Positions 1 to 6,232 of a stretch of 12,622 bases of DNA are shown one piece after another. The DNA comes from Kangiellaceae bacterium (GTDB lineage Bacteria; Pseudomonadota; Gammaproteobacteria; Enterobacterales; Kangiellaceae). Under the pieces are notes generated by a model. It was not told the DNA's origin, searched no databases, and saw only the letters and a list, made by a program, of their open reading frames with translations. Every line of letters starts with the position of its first letter. Position 1 is the stretch's first letter. The stretch lies in the NCBI GenBank assembly GCA_030590405.1, contig JAUUYO010000080.1:1-12622 (forward strand), in the 5' to 3' direction. The position numbers and the translations under genes are program-made.

Positions 1-733
1 GTTGGTTTTTTCTTAACAGGGTCATACCGTGTTCGCCGCGAGTGACAAGTAAAGCCTGCCATTGATATTTTTCTAACAGTGCTTGTCCCTTTGCGACTAG
101 TTGCTGCTCATCTTGACAATCCCCGACCACCGCTTCAAACTCACTGAGATTCGGGGTTAACAGGGTCGCACCTCGATAACGCTCAAAATTTTCTCCTTTG
201 GGATCAACCAATACCGGGATATTGTGTTGATTGGCGATGGCTATTAGCGATTGAATATCATCTAAAGTGCCTTTGGCATAATCCGATAAAATTACCGCAC
301 CGCAGTCTTTGATATGGTTTTGCATTCGAGTGACCATCCCATCGACGCCTCGCCCCTTGAAATGTTCTTCAAAATCGAGCCGAATTAATTGTTGCTGTCG
401 GCTAATGATGCGTAATTTGGTGATGGTGGGGACCTCAGAAACAGTTTCAAAATCGCAATTGACATTGGCTGCGGTAAGTCGAGTTTGCAAGGCCAGAGCG
501 GCTTCATCATTACCAGTAATACCAATTAAAGTCGCTGAACTGCCCAGGCTGGCAATATTTAGCGCGACGTTTCCTGCACCGCCAGGACGTTCTTCGATTT
601 GACCGACATTGACGACTTGCACCGGCGCTTCGGGAGATATCCGTGAACTGGCGCCATGCCAGTAGCGATCTAACATCAGATCGCCTACGACCAGGACTTT
701 GGCAGTTTCAAAAGGGGGAAGAATGCTTGTCAT
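1..733 (-). CDS. hldE: HldE, bifunctional heptose-7-P kinase / heptose-1-P adenylyltransferase (partial, N-terminal part)
   Basis: Reading the minus strand from the ATG at 733-731 gives about 244 codons, open to the window edge. The protein begins MTSILPPFETAKVLVVGDLM and continues with LDRYWHG, SRISPEAPVQVV, EERPGGAGNVALNIASLG, LIRLDFEE, LSDYAKG, DPKG, ERYRGATLLTPNLSEFEAVVG and LLVTRGEHGM. These match the ribokinase (PfkB-type) kinase domain of HldE (RfaE) almost block by block. The kinase phosphorylates D-glycero-D-manno-heptose 7-phosphate at C1. In the family, a C-terminal cytidylyltransferase-like domain then makes the ADP-heptose precursor of the LPS inner core, acting in the cytoplasm; that half would lie beyond base 1 and cannot be confirmed. 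AGAG lies about 9 bases before the ATG as a weak ribosome site. The gene follows the glutaredoxin gene at 832-1143 on the same strand after a 98-base gap. Confidence 0.95.
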   Translation of the reverse strand, partial: MTSILPPFETAKVLVVGDLMLDRYWHGASSRISPEAPVQVVNVGQIEERPGGAGNVALNIASLGSSATLIGITGNDEAALALQTRLTAANVNCDFETVSEVPTITKLRIISRQQQLIRLDFEEHFKGRGVDGMVTRMQNHIKDCGAVILSDYAKGTLDDIQSLIAIANQHNIPVLVDPKGENFERYRGATLLTPNLSEFEAVVGDCQDEQQLVAKGQALLEKYQWQALLVTRGEHGMTLLRKNQ

Positions 734-771
734 GTATTGGACTCTGATTTTTAACGTTTTTCTAAACCGAT

Positions 772-797
772 CTTAGCATATTTTCTTAGCATATTTT
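772..797. repeat. 13-bp perfect tandem duplication upstream of hldE
   Basis: CTTAGCATATTTT occurs twice back to back (772-784 and 785-797). It lies in the 98-base gap between the glutaredoxin gene and hldE. On the minus strand each copy contains TATGCT, a 4/6 match to a -10 hexamer, but neither copy has a convincing -35 element 16-18 bases upstream. It may be a slippage duplication, possibly of an hldE promoter element. Function is not established. Confidence 0.75.
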
Positions 798-831
798 CTG
801 GATTAAAGTAATAAGCGAACTATAGCAATCA

Positions 832-1143
832 TTAGCTTTTGGGGAAGTTCTCTTCAAGATAGTGAACGATATCAGCTGATTCATACATCCATTGAGTTTT
901 GCCATCTTTTTCAATACGCAAACAAGGCACCATGGTACTTCCTCCCCCTTGTTTGAGTTCATCAAAATATTTAGAACCCTGATGGATATTTCGTTTTTCT
1001 ATCTCAATACCCAGCTTGGTCATAGTAATCTGGACTCGAAAGCAAAAAGGGCAACTGCTGTAATGGTATAAGGCATGGTCTTTGATCATACGAAGTGGTC
1101 TTTTATCTTTGTTATCAAACATTGAGAATAGTTTTGAGAGCAT
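832..1143 (-). CDS. Small glutaredoxin / GST N-terminal-domain protein (CPFC)
   Basis: This 103-residue protein is a single thioredoxin-fold domain. The redox motif is CPFC at residues 31-34, just after the first strand (ALYHYSS). The cis-proline strand is TMVPCL (cis-Pro about 73), and the C-terminal segment is ESADIVHYLEENF, the helix that contacts glutathione in GST-N/glutaredoxin folds. It lacks the all-alpha C-terminal GST domain, so a glutathione-dependent thiol reductase is more likely than a transferase; the partner is unknown. The first 17 residues are a charged extension with no signal peptide, so it is probably cytoplasmic. The ATG at 1143 has GGA 9 bases upstream. The gene is divergent from the his operon and may be cotranscribed with hldE. 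The family call is solid; the specific role is not known. Confidence 0.88.
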   Translation of the reverse strand: MLSKLFSMFDNKDKRPLRMIKDHALYHYSSCPFCFRVQITMTKLGIEIEKRNIHQGSKYFDELKQGGGSTMVPCLRIEKDGKTQWMYESADIVHYLEENFPKS

Positions 1144-1157
1144 GGTTTAGTATCCGA

Positions 1158-1186
1158 ATAATAGCCAGTGCGCCAGAGGCTGTTGA
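1158..1186 (-). promoter_or_regulatory. Candidate sigma-70 promoter for the glutaredoxin gene
   Basis: On the minus strand, TCAACA (1186-1181, 4/6 to TTGACA) and TATTAT (1163-1158, 5/6 to TATAAT) are separated by exactly 17 bases. Transcription would start about 10 bases before the ATG at 1143, giving a very short leader. Spacing is ideal but the -35 match is modest. Confidence 0.38.
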
Positions 1187-1332
1187 GTTATAAAAGATCA
1201 ACAAGCCCTAATTAACCTGACCAGTAAATGTTTGCTTTGTTACGGGGTTAGCAAAATCCAGCTTTATACCATATTTATAGGCGAAATAGACATATAACTA
1301 ATCGATATTGGAATTAATCAGGATATTTGTAG
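1187..1332 (+). other. Upstream part of the his control region (promoter expected, not pinned down)
   Basis: This AT-rich stretch upstream of the his leader must hold the his promoter if attenuation works as inferred. The best -10 is TATAAC (1293-1298, 5/6). It would start transcription near 1305, about 40 bases before hisL, but no good -35 sits 16-18 bases upstream. An inverted repeat TTTGCT (1231-1236) / AGCAAA (1250-1255), with a 13-base loop, could be an operator or chance. A second one, TTAATC (1314-1319) / GATTAA (1335-1340), encloses the AGGA ribosome-site candidate at 1320-1323. Confidence 0.3.
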
Positions 1333-1347
1333 ATGATTAACCCATGA
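1333..1347 (+). CDS. Possible four-codon mini-ORF (MINP) overlapping the hisL start
   Basis: ATG at 1333-1335 opens a four-codon frame (Met-Ile-Asn-Pro) whose TGA stop (1345-1347) overlaps the hisL ATG as ATGA. It is preceded by AGGA (1320-1323) at a 9-base spacing, which is ideal for initiation. The same AGGA is 20 bases from the hisL ATG, which has no good site of its own. The simplest reading is that ribosomes load here and reinitiate at hisL. The frame is so short that it could be coincidence. Confidence 0.3.
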   Translation: MINP

Positions 1348-1415
1348 CAGCTTTTCAAGACAACTTATCACGAGCCGTTGCTCGTATTGATCATCACCAT
1401 CATCATTTATGTTGA
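1344..1415 (+). CDS. hisL: HisL, his operon leader (attenuator) peptide
   Basis: This is a 23-codon frame beginning MTAFQDN and ending with five consecutive His codons (CAT CAC CAT CAT CAT, 1392-1406) followed by Leu-Cys and TGA. An in-frame TAA at 1338-1340 forces the start to be this ATG. A His run in a short frame directly before an intrinsic terminator and hisG is the hallmark of his operon leader peptides, such as the seven-His leader of enteric bacteria. The peptide itself needs no function. Its translation senses charged tRNA-His, and stalling at the His codons changes RNA folding downstream. The peptide differs from the enteric one except for the His run. No strong ribosome site precedes this ATG; the nearest, AGGA, is 20 bases upstream and better suits the overlapping ATG at 1333. 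Confidence 0.93.
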   Translation: MTAFQDNLSRAVARIDHHHHHLC

Positions 1416-1470
1416 CGGTGTTTTTGTATGTTTGAGAGTTAAGTAAATCATCAAATTTAAAAAACCCCGT
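1395..1470 (+). promoter_or_regulatory. his attenuator: competing 1:2 and antiterminator 2:3 pairings
   Basis: Two exclusive pairings precede the terminator. In 1:2, the His-codon segment 1395-1402 (CACCATCA) pairs with 1413-1420 (TGACGGTG) in 7 of 8 positions around a 10-base loop. In 2:3, bases 1415-1425 (ACGGTGTTTTT) pair with 1460-1470 (AAAAACCCCGT) in 10 of 11 positions, taking away the 5' arm of the terminator. A ribosome stalled on His codons would occupy segment 1, free segment 2 and permit antitermination. Without stalling, 1:2 forms or the ribosome covers segment 2 at the stop codon, and the terminator folds. Pairings were found by eye; energies were not computed. Confidence 0.8.
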
Positions 1471-1493
1471 TTAGCAATAAGCGGGGTTTTTTT
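1459..1493 (+). terminator. his attenuator intrinsic terminator
   Basis: Stem 1465-1473 (CCCCGTTTA) pairs with 1478-1486 (TAAGCGGGG) with a single G-T wobble, closed by a GCAA (GNRA-type) tetraloop. Six A before and seven T after extend the stem to about 15 pairs and provide the U-tract. It lies between hisL and hisG, so it acts as a conditional terminator for hisG onward. Confidence 0.95.
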
Positions 1494-1498
1494 ATGTC

Positions 1499-1636
1499 CA
1501 AGGAAAGTTTGCCCCATAAGCGCAGCGAGTGCAGTGGGTATGGACGGTCAGGATTTTGTTTCCGACAAATCTTAAGTACCTACATCCGTGTAGGAATGCC
1601 ACAAGAATATACAATTAATATTTTAAAGAGAAAATT
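1499..1636 (+). other. Hairpin-rich spacer between attenuator and hisG
   Basis: These 138 bases hold no convincing ORF. Three dyads are visible. One is an imperfect palindrome at about 1511-1543 (CCATA to TATGG at its ends, with GCGC/GTGC inside). The second is GATTTTGT (1553-1560) with ACAAATC (1565-1571). The third is a perfect CCTACA (1579-1584) / TGTAGG (1589-1594) stem with a TCCG tetraloop. The first part is richer in G+C than its flanks and resembles a dispersed intergenic repeat. The hisG ribosome site AGAG (1627-1630) is at the end, 6 bases before ATG. Confidence 0.5.
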
Positions 1637-2500
1637 ATGAGCTTAAAACTAGTATTACCAAAAGGCAGGATCAATACCAAGGTTCTTAAATTGTTATCTG
1701 ATTGCGGTATAGAATTAGTCGGTGGAGAGCGTGACTATCGACCTCAGGCGTATGGATTTGATTTCGAAGTGAAACTACTTAAGAGCCAGAATATCCCTTC
1801 GATGGTGGAACTTGGACAGCACGATATCGGATTTGCCGGGATCGATTGGATCAAGGAGCGTGGTTGTAATATTGAAGTCCTGAAAAACCTGGAGTATGAC
1901 CCTGTTAAAATCGTTGCTTGTATTCCAGAAGACTGGGACTGGCAAGAAATGCAAAAACGCAAATTAATAGTTGCCTCTGAATACAAAAATATCAGTGCGG
2001 AATACTTAAATCGACTAGGGTTAGACTATCAGTTATTGCGTTCTTATGGCGCGACCGAAGTTTTTCCGCCAGAAGATGCCGATATGATTATTGATAACAC
2101 CTCAACGGGCAGCACTATCCGTGCTAATCGACTGAAAATTGTGGATACCGTGATGGCCAGTTCAACTCAATTTATCGCCAATGTTGATGTGATGAAAGAT
2201 ACCGGCAAACGGCGTGATATTGAGGATTTGCTGACGCTTATGCAGGCGGTCATCAATGGCAGAGAACGAGTTTTACTGGAAATGAATTGTGCTAATGATG
2301 TTATTGAGTCGATTGTTGAATTGTTGCCTTGCATGCGCTATCCAACAGTCTCTCCCCTTTATCAAGGCACTAATTCAAACAGTCCTGGTTTTGCGGTAAA
2401 GGCTGCGGTAAAAAAGAGCCAGATCCGCGCACTCATTCCAGAGTTAATTGCGGCAGGCGCGACGGATATTCTTGAAACCGCGATCAGAAAAGCGGTTTAG
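1637..2500 (+). CDS. hisG: HisG, ATP phosphoribosyltransferase (long form)
   Basis: HisG catalyses the first committed step of histidine synthesis, joining ATP and PRPP to give phosphoribosyl-ATP in the cytoplasm. The 287-residue chain opens with SLKLVLPKGR and carries HDIGFAGIDWIKERG and the PRPP-binding segment ADMIIDNTSTGSTIRANRL. The final 75 or so residues (from about MRYPTVSPL, ending ELIAAGATDILETAIRKAV) form the ACT-like regulatory domain. Its length fits the long, homohexameric HisG that works without HisZ and is normally feedback-inhibited by histidine; no hisZ is seen in this operon. The start ATG has AGAG 6 bases upstream. It is the first structural gene after the attenuator, and its stop codon is followed after 15 bases by the hisC start. 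Confidence 0.96.
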   Translation: MSLKLVLPKGRINTKVLKLLSDCGIELVGGERDYRPQAYGFDFEVKLLKSQNIPSMVELGQHDIGFAGIDWIKERGCNIEVLKNLEYDPVKIVACIPEDWDWQEMQKRKLIVASEYKNISAEYLNRLGLDYQLLRSYGATEVFPPEDADMIIDNTSTGSTIRANRLKIVDTVMASSTQFIANVDVMKDTGKRRDIEDLLTLMQAVINGRERVLLEMNCANDVIESIVELLPCMRYPTVSPLYQGTNSNSPGFAVKAAVKKSQIRALIPELIAAGATDILETAIRKAV

Positions 2501-2515
2501 TTGAGACGATTGATT

Positions 2516-4195
2516 ATGAGCAACTTATCCAATGATCCTACCAGCACTTCTGATGCTTTGTTAAAACTTGATTTTAACGAACGTTGCGATAAGGCTAATC
2601 CTTTAACCGATGAATATTCTTTCGGCAATACTTTATGGCAGTACCCTGAGAGGCAGCCATTGGAAAAAAGGATTGCAGAGTTAAATAACTTAACCTCAGG
2701 TCAAGTACTTTGCACGAATGGTGGTGATGAAGCGATCATGATTTTGATGCGCATTATTAAAGAAGGTGCGTCGCTCATCTTACCCTTGCCTGCATTTTCC
2801 CAATATACCTGGGGAGTTCAAAGCTGGCAGTTAGATGCTCTATTAATCGAATCAAAATCCGATCTGTCCATTGATATTCAAGCAACTAAAAACGCTATCA
2901 TTAATAATAGTCAATCCGTTACCATATTAACTCGTCCGAATAATCCCACGGGTGAATTGATTGAAATTAACGATCTGATTGATTTAATTAAAACTTCGCA
3001 ACAAAATAACAGTTGGATTTTCCTCGATGAAGCCTACATCGAATTTTCCGATCAAGAATCTGCGGCAAGTTCGCTACTGGGTCAGTTTGATAATCTGGTT
3101 ATTTTAAGAACATTATCAAAAGCTTATGGTTTAGCTGGTATTCGACTAGGTTATTTATTAGGTTCAGAAAAACTTATCGAACTTTTTAGCAAGCGCTGCA
3201 TGCCTTTTAATATACCAACGCCTAGTTTGCAGATCGCTATAAAGGCGCTAGAAGATGAAAATCAAGCGGAAATGCAAGCTTATTGTCAGCAGATAAGAGT
3301 TAATCGACAAATACTGATAGATTGGTTTGTTAATAAAGAGGTTAAGGTTTTTCCTGGTCAGGCCAACTTTGTACTGTTGCAATTACCGGTTGATCAAGCC
3401 AAAGCAATCAAGTCCTTTATGGCAAAAAATAAAATATTACTGCGAACTTTTGATGAGGGCGAGGTGAAAAAATGTTTAAGAATAACTGTCCCTGTTGAAT
3501 TAAAAAAATTGCTTCCTCTGTTAGAGCAATGTTTTCAGCCCCAATTAATTTGCATGGATATGGATGGCGTGCTTATTGATACCAGCGGGAGTTATGATCA
3601 ATGTGTGTTAGCCACCGTTGAGCAATTATCTGGGGAAAAAATAGCATTAGAATCTGTAGAATCACTTCGTCGTCAGGGCGGCTTTAACAACGACTGGGTT
3701 TTAAGTAAACGCTTGCTTGATGATTTAGGCTTCGAGTTTAGTCTGGAAAAAGTCACGACCGTTTTTCAAAAACTTTATCTTGGCGAAAACAATGATGGAT
3801 TGGTGACGAATGAAATCTCACTGATTAGCCCGAGTTTGCTGACAGCAATTGATCAAACAAAAACTTGTCGATTTGCGGTAGTCACAGGTCGACCTCGACA
3901 GGAAGCAAAATCCGGGCAAGCTTTAACAAAATTATCGAAGTTGGATTTGATCAGTTTAGACGATGTAAAAATCGCCAAGCCCTCGCCAGAAGGCATCAAA
4001 AAGCTACAGCTAGAACATTCAAGGCTAAGTTGGATGTGCGGTGATAATCCCGATGATATGCAGGCCGCGGTCGCGTCTAATTCACTGGCTATCGGTATCG
4101 GTGAAAACAAGGTCGAGAGTCTTTATCAAGCGGGCGCAGATATTGTGCTAAAAGATATTAATCAACTGGAGAAATGGATATGTCCGATAAAATAA
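2516..4195 (+). CDS. hisC: HisC-HAD fusion: histidinol-phosphate aminotransferase with C-terminal HAD phosphatase domain
   Basis: This is a 559-residue two-domain protein. Residues about 1-340 are a PLP aminotransferase of the HisC type: TRPNNPTG, FLDEAYIEF, the PLP lysine in LSKAYGLAGIRLGY (K202), ANFVLL and the substrate-binding LRITV arginine. Residues about 343-559 are a HAD phosphatase with all motifs: DMDGVLID (D348, D350), TGRPR (T457), K488 in AKPSPEG, and GDNPDD (D510). The cap lies between motifs I and II, so this is HAD subfamily I, unlike the subfamily III domain at the N-terminus of enteric HisB. It recalls a HAD family (TIGR01548) I remember being linked to HisB-type proteins elsewhere. 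HisB here has no phosphatase domain, so this one probably removes phosphate from histidinol phosphate, the step after HisC. ATG 2516 is preferred over TTG 2501 because GAG lies 10 bases upstream. Confidence 0.9.
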   Translation: MSNLSNDPTSTSDALLKLDFNERCDKANPLTDEYSFGNTLWQYPERQPLEKRIAELNNLTSGQVLCTNGGDEAIMILMRIIKEGASLILPLPAFSQYTWGVQSWQLDALLIESKSDLSIDIQATKNAIINNSQSVTILTRPNNPTGELIEINDLIDLIKTSQQNNSWIFLDEAYIEFSDQESAASSLLGQFDNLVILRTLSKAYGLAGIRLGYLLGSEKLIELFSKRCMPFNIPTPSLQIAIKALEDENQAEMQAYCQQIRVNRQILIDWFVNKEVKVFPGQANFVLLQLPVDQAKAIKSFMAKNKILLRTFDEGEVKKCLRITVPVELKKLLPLLEQCFQPQLICMDMDGVLIDTSGSYDQCVLATVEQLSGEKIALESVESLRRQGGFNNDWVLSKRLLDDLGFEFSLEKVTTVFQKLYLGENNDGLVTNEISLISPSLLTAIDQTKTCRFAVVTGRPRQEAKSGQALTKLSKLDLISLDDVKIAKPSPEGIKKLQLEHSRLSWMCGDNPDDMQAAVASNSLAIGIGENKVESLYQAGADIVLKDINQLEKWICPIK

Positions 4196-4782
4196 AAAAT
4201 GTTCAAACAAAAATAATCAAGATTAATCGGAAAACCAAAGAAACTGATATCCAGTTAGCTTTAAATATCAACGGTTCTCAAAAGATTTCGATTAATACCG
4301 GTATTGCTTTTCTTGATCATATGCTAGAGCAACTAGCATCTCATGCACGTTGGGATCTATCCATCCAGAACAATGGTGACCTTGAGGTTGATGATCACCA
4401 CAGCGTGGAAGATATTGCGATTTGTTTAGGTGATGCGCTTCAGCAAAGTTGGCGATCTCAAGATTCAATGCAGCGTTATGGGCAACGATTATTGCCAATG
4501 GATGAAGCGTTAATCATGTGCGCGGTTGATTTATCGGGGCGTGGGATTTACGTCGGCGAATTAGAATTTACTCGCGAAAATATCGGCGGGATCAGTACTG
4601 AAATGTTTGAACATTTTTTTAATACCCTTGCCATGAGCGCTTTGATGACGCTGCACATTAACCCCATGTATTTTCGTAATAATCATCACCTGGTAGAAGG
4701 CTGTTTTAAAGCGCTCGCTTATGCCTTAAAAGAAGCGCTAAGTCCGAGTGTGGGTATAAACACCACCAAAGGTATTTTGTAG
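4180..4782 (+). CDS. hisB: HisB, imidazoleglycerol-phosphate dehydratase (monofunctional)
   Basis: HisB dehydrates imidazole-glycerol phosphate to imidazole-acetol phosphate, the substrate of HisC. The 200-residue protein shows the family motifs with metal-binding histidines: FLDHMLEQLASH (H47), DDHHSVED (H73, H74, E77), the second-half equivalent HHLVEGCFKALAYALKEAL, and FEHFFNTLA. Length matches the monofunctional dehydratase; the N-terminal phosphatase domain of enteric HisB is absent. GGAG at 4168-4171 is 8 bases before ATG 4180 but only 2 before the in-frame ATG at 4174, so 4180 is chosen. The gene overlaps the end of hisC-HAD by 16 bases, implying translational coupling. It directly follows the fused HAD domain, so the phosphatase and dehydratase remain neighbours even though they are not one protein. 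Confidence 0.95.
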   Translation: MSDKIKNVQTKIIKINRKTKETDIQLALNINGSQKISINTGIAFLDHMLEQLASHARWDLSIQNNGDLEVDDHHSVEDIAICLGDALQQSWRSQDSMQRYGQRLLPMDEALIMCAVDLSGRGIYVGELEFTRENIGGISTEMFEHFFNTLAMSALMTLHINPMYFRNNHHLVEGCFKALAYALKEALSPSVGINTTKGIL

Positions 4783-4789
4783 GCAAGTT

Positions 4790-5389
4790 ATGAATATGAA
4801 AAAAATATTAATTATCGACACCAAAGCTGGGAATTTATTCAGTCTCAAAGCGGCTATTGAGCGGCTTGGGTTTAGCGCAACAATTTTACAAAAACCCAAC
4901 AATGAAATATTCGACGCGATTGTGATCCCGGGACAAGGTCGCTTTGGCACCGTGATGAAAAATATTCGGGCAACCAATTGGCCGGACTATTTAAAAAAAG
5001 CTCATCAACAATCAAAACCACTTTTAGGGATTTGCGTGGGCATGCAAATCTTTTTTGAAGGCAGTGAAGAAGATCCAGAAGTCACCGGTTTAAGCTGGTT
5101 TAAAGGCAAAGCCGAAGCATTAAATTTTCCGAAAAAGCCGATGGTTGGCTGGGCCAAATTAACCAGTAAAATAAATTCATGGTCGAATGCGATTGTATAT
5201 TTTGTGAATAGCTATGCGATTAAACAATCTGAATTCAGTATCGCTAGTACCACTTACGGCGAGAGTTTTTGCGCTGCGATAAAACAAGGCAGTTTTGTCG
5301 GAGTTCAGTTTCATCCTGAAAAATCCAGTCAGGCAGGTAGCCTGCTTATCTTACAAGTTTTAACTGCAAGAGTTGGAGAGAGTCAATGA
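4790..5389 (+). CDS. hisH: HisH, imidazole-glycerol-phosphate synthase glutaminase subunit
   Basis: HisH is a class I glutamine amidotransferase that releases ammonia from glutamine and passes it to HisF for the cyclisation giving IGP and AICAR. The 199-residue chain has the catalytic triad: C82 in GICVGMQ, and H175 and E177 in QFHPEKS. GWAKL (residues 120-124) fits the family GWN region. Two variants stand out: the oxyanion-strand motif usually PGVG is PGQG (47-50), and the usual FVHSY is FVNSY (N140 for His). Neither removes a triad residue. AGG is 6 bases before ATG 4790, 7 bases after hisB; an in-frame ATG at 4796 is a weaker alternative. Its TGA overlaps the hisF ATG (ATGA), consistent with balanced synthesis of the two subunits. 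Confidence 0.94.
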   Translation: MNMKKILIIDTKAGNLFSLKAAIERLGFSATILQKPNNEIFDAIVIPGQGRFGTVMKNIRATNWPDYLKKAHQQSKPLLGICVGMQIFFEGSEEDPEVTGLSWFKGKAEALNFPKKPMVGWAKLTSKINSWSNAIVYFVNSYAIKQSEFSIASTTYGESFCAAIKQGSFVGVQFHPEKSSQAGSLLILQVLTARVGESQ

Positions 5390-6168
5390 AGATCGATAGC
5401 ACTCTTTTGACCAGTAGTTTAATGCCAAGAATTATCGTTTGCCTGGATGTGGATAAAGGCCGAGTGGTCAAAGGGACTAATTTTAAGCAGCTCAGAGATA
5501 TGGGTGACCCGGTTGAATTAGCTCTAGCTTATGAGCAACAGGGGGCCGATGAGTTGGTTTTTCTGGATATCTCAGCCAGTAATGAAAACAGGCCGACAGC
5601 GCTTAAACTCGTGACCGACATCGCGACTCATTTATCCATTCCTTTTACTGTGGGTGGCGGCCTAAAAAAATTGGATGATGTGAAAGCTTTTCTGGATGCG
5701 GGTGCGGATAAAGTAGCGCTGAATACCACCGCTGTTTTACAGCCCGACATTATCAATCAAACCGCGATTGCTTATGGTAGCCAATGTGTTGTGGTGGCGA
5801 TCGATGTTAATAAAACAGATGAAGATCTAAAGTTTTATATCAATGGCGGTCGTAAAGTCGTTGAAAAAGACTTTAATCAATGGACTAAAGAAGTCGCCGA
5901 GCGCGGCGCGGGTGAAATTTTATTAACCGCGATGCACAAAGATGGCACTGGCAGCGGATTTGATTGTGAACTCACAAAAAAAATCAGTGAACAAGTGCCG
6001 GTACAAGTCATTGCTTCGGGTGGCGCTAAGAATGAGCAGCATTTTTTAGATGCGTTTAATCAGGGCGCTGATGCCTGTTTAGCTGCGGGCATGTTTCATT
6101 CGGGTGATTATACCGTTGGCCGAGTGAAAAACTACCTAATAAATCATGGTCTTAAAGTCAGATCGTAG
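5386..6168 (+). CDS. hisF: HisF, imidazole-glycerol-phosphate synthase cyclase subunit
   Basis: HisF is a (beta-alpha)8 barrel that uses ammonia from HisH to convert PRFAR to imidazole-glycerol phosphate and AICAR. In this 260-residue protein the catalytic aspartates are D21 (RIIVCLDVDKGRVVKG) and D140 (VVVAIDVN). Phosphate-binding loops are FTVGGGLKKLDDV and VIASGGAKNEQHF, and GAGEILLTAMHKDGTGSGFD marks the barrel's second half. Usual HisF proteins start near MPRIIVCLD; here about 12 residues (MKIDSTLLTSSL) precede that. ATG 5386 is kept because GGAG (5375-5378) sits 7 bases upstream and the ATGA overlap with hisH couples translation, whereas the ATG at 5422 lacks a ribosome site. HisF precedes HisA, the reverse of the enteric order. 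Its TAG lies inside a 22-bp tandem repeat. Confidence 0.95.
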   Translation: MKIDSTLLTSSLMPRIIVCLDVDKGRVVKGTNFKQLRDMGDPVELALAYEQQGADELVFLDISASNENRPTALKLVTDIATHLSIPFTVGGGLKKLDDVKAFLDAGADKVALNTTAVLQPDIINQTAIAYGSQCVVVAIDVNKTDEDLKFYINGGRKVVEKDFNQWTKEVAERGAGEILLTAMHKDGTGSGFDCELTKKISEQVPVQVIASGGAKNEQHFLDAFNQGADACLAAGMFHSGDYTVGRVKNYLINHGLKVRS

Positions 6169-6207
6169 GGTGTTGAACAACTACACGTAGGGTATTGAAC
6201 AACTACA
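6164..6207 (+). repeat. 22-bp tandem duplication at the hisF end / hisA leader
   Basis: Two adjacent 22-bp units (6164-6185 and 6186-6207) differ at one base (G6172 versus A6194). Each begins CGTAGGGT and ends GAACAACTACA. Unit 1 includes the hisF stop codon TAG. Each unit has a small dyad GTTG-AA-CAAC or a near version of it, and the junction contains CTAC-AC-GTAG. The repeats fill most of the only sizeable gap (64 bases) inside the operon. This may be recent slippage or a structured intercistronic RNA. Confidence 0.92.
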
Positions 6208-6232
6208 GTTTTATGAAAATAGGAAAAAATAA

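Noticed and set aside
309..602. 97-codon plus-strand frame
   Set aside because: It lies antisense inside hldE, whose minus-strand reading is unambiguous; its translation has no recognisable family features.
2501..2515. TTG start for hisC-HAD immediately after the hisG stop
   Set aside because: Five extra residues with no supporting ribosome site; ATG 2516 has GAG at a suitable distance.
4738..4977. Minus-strand 79-codon frame across the hisB-hisH junction
   Set aside because: Antisense to two well-supported genes and without recognisable motifs.
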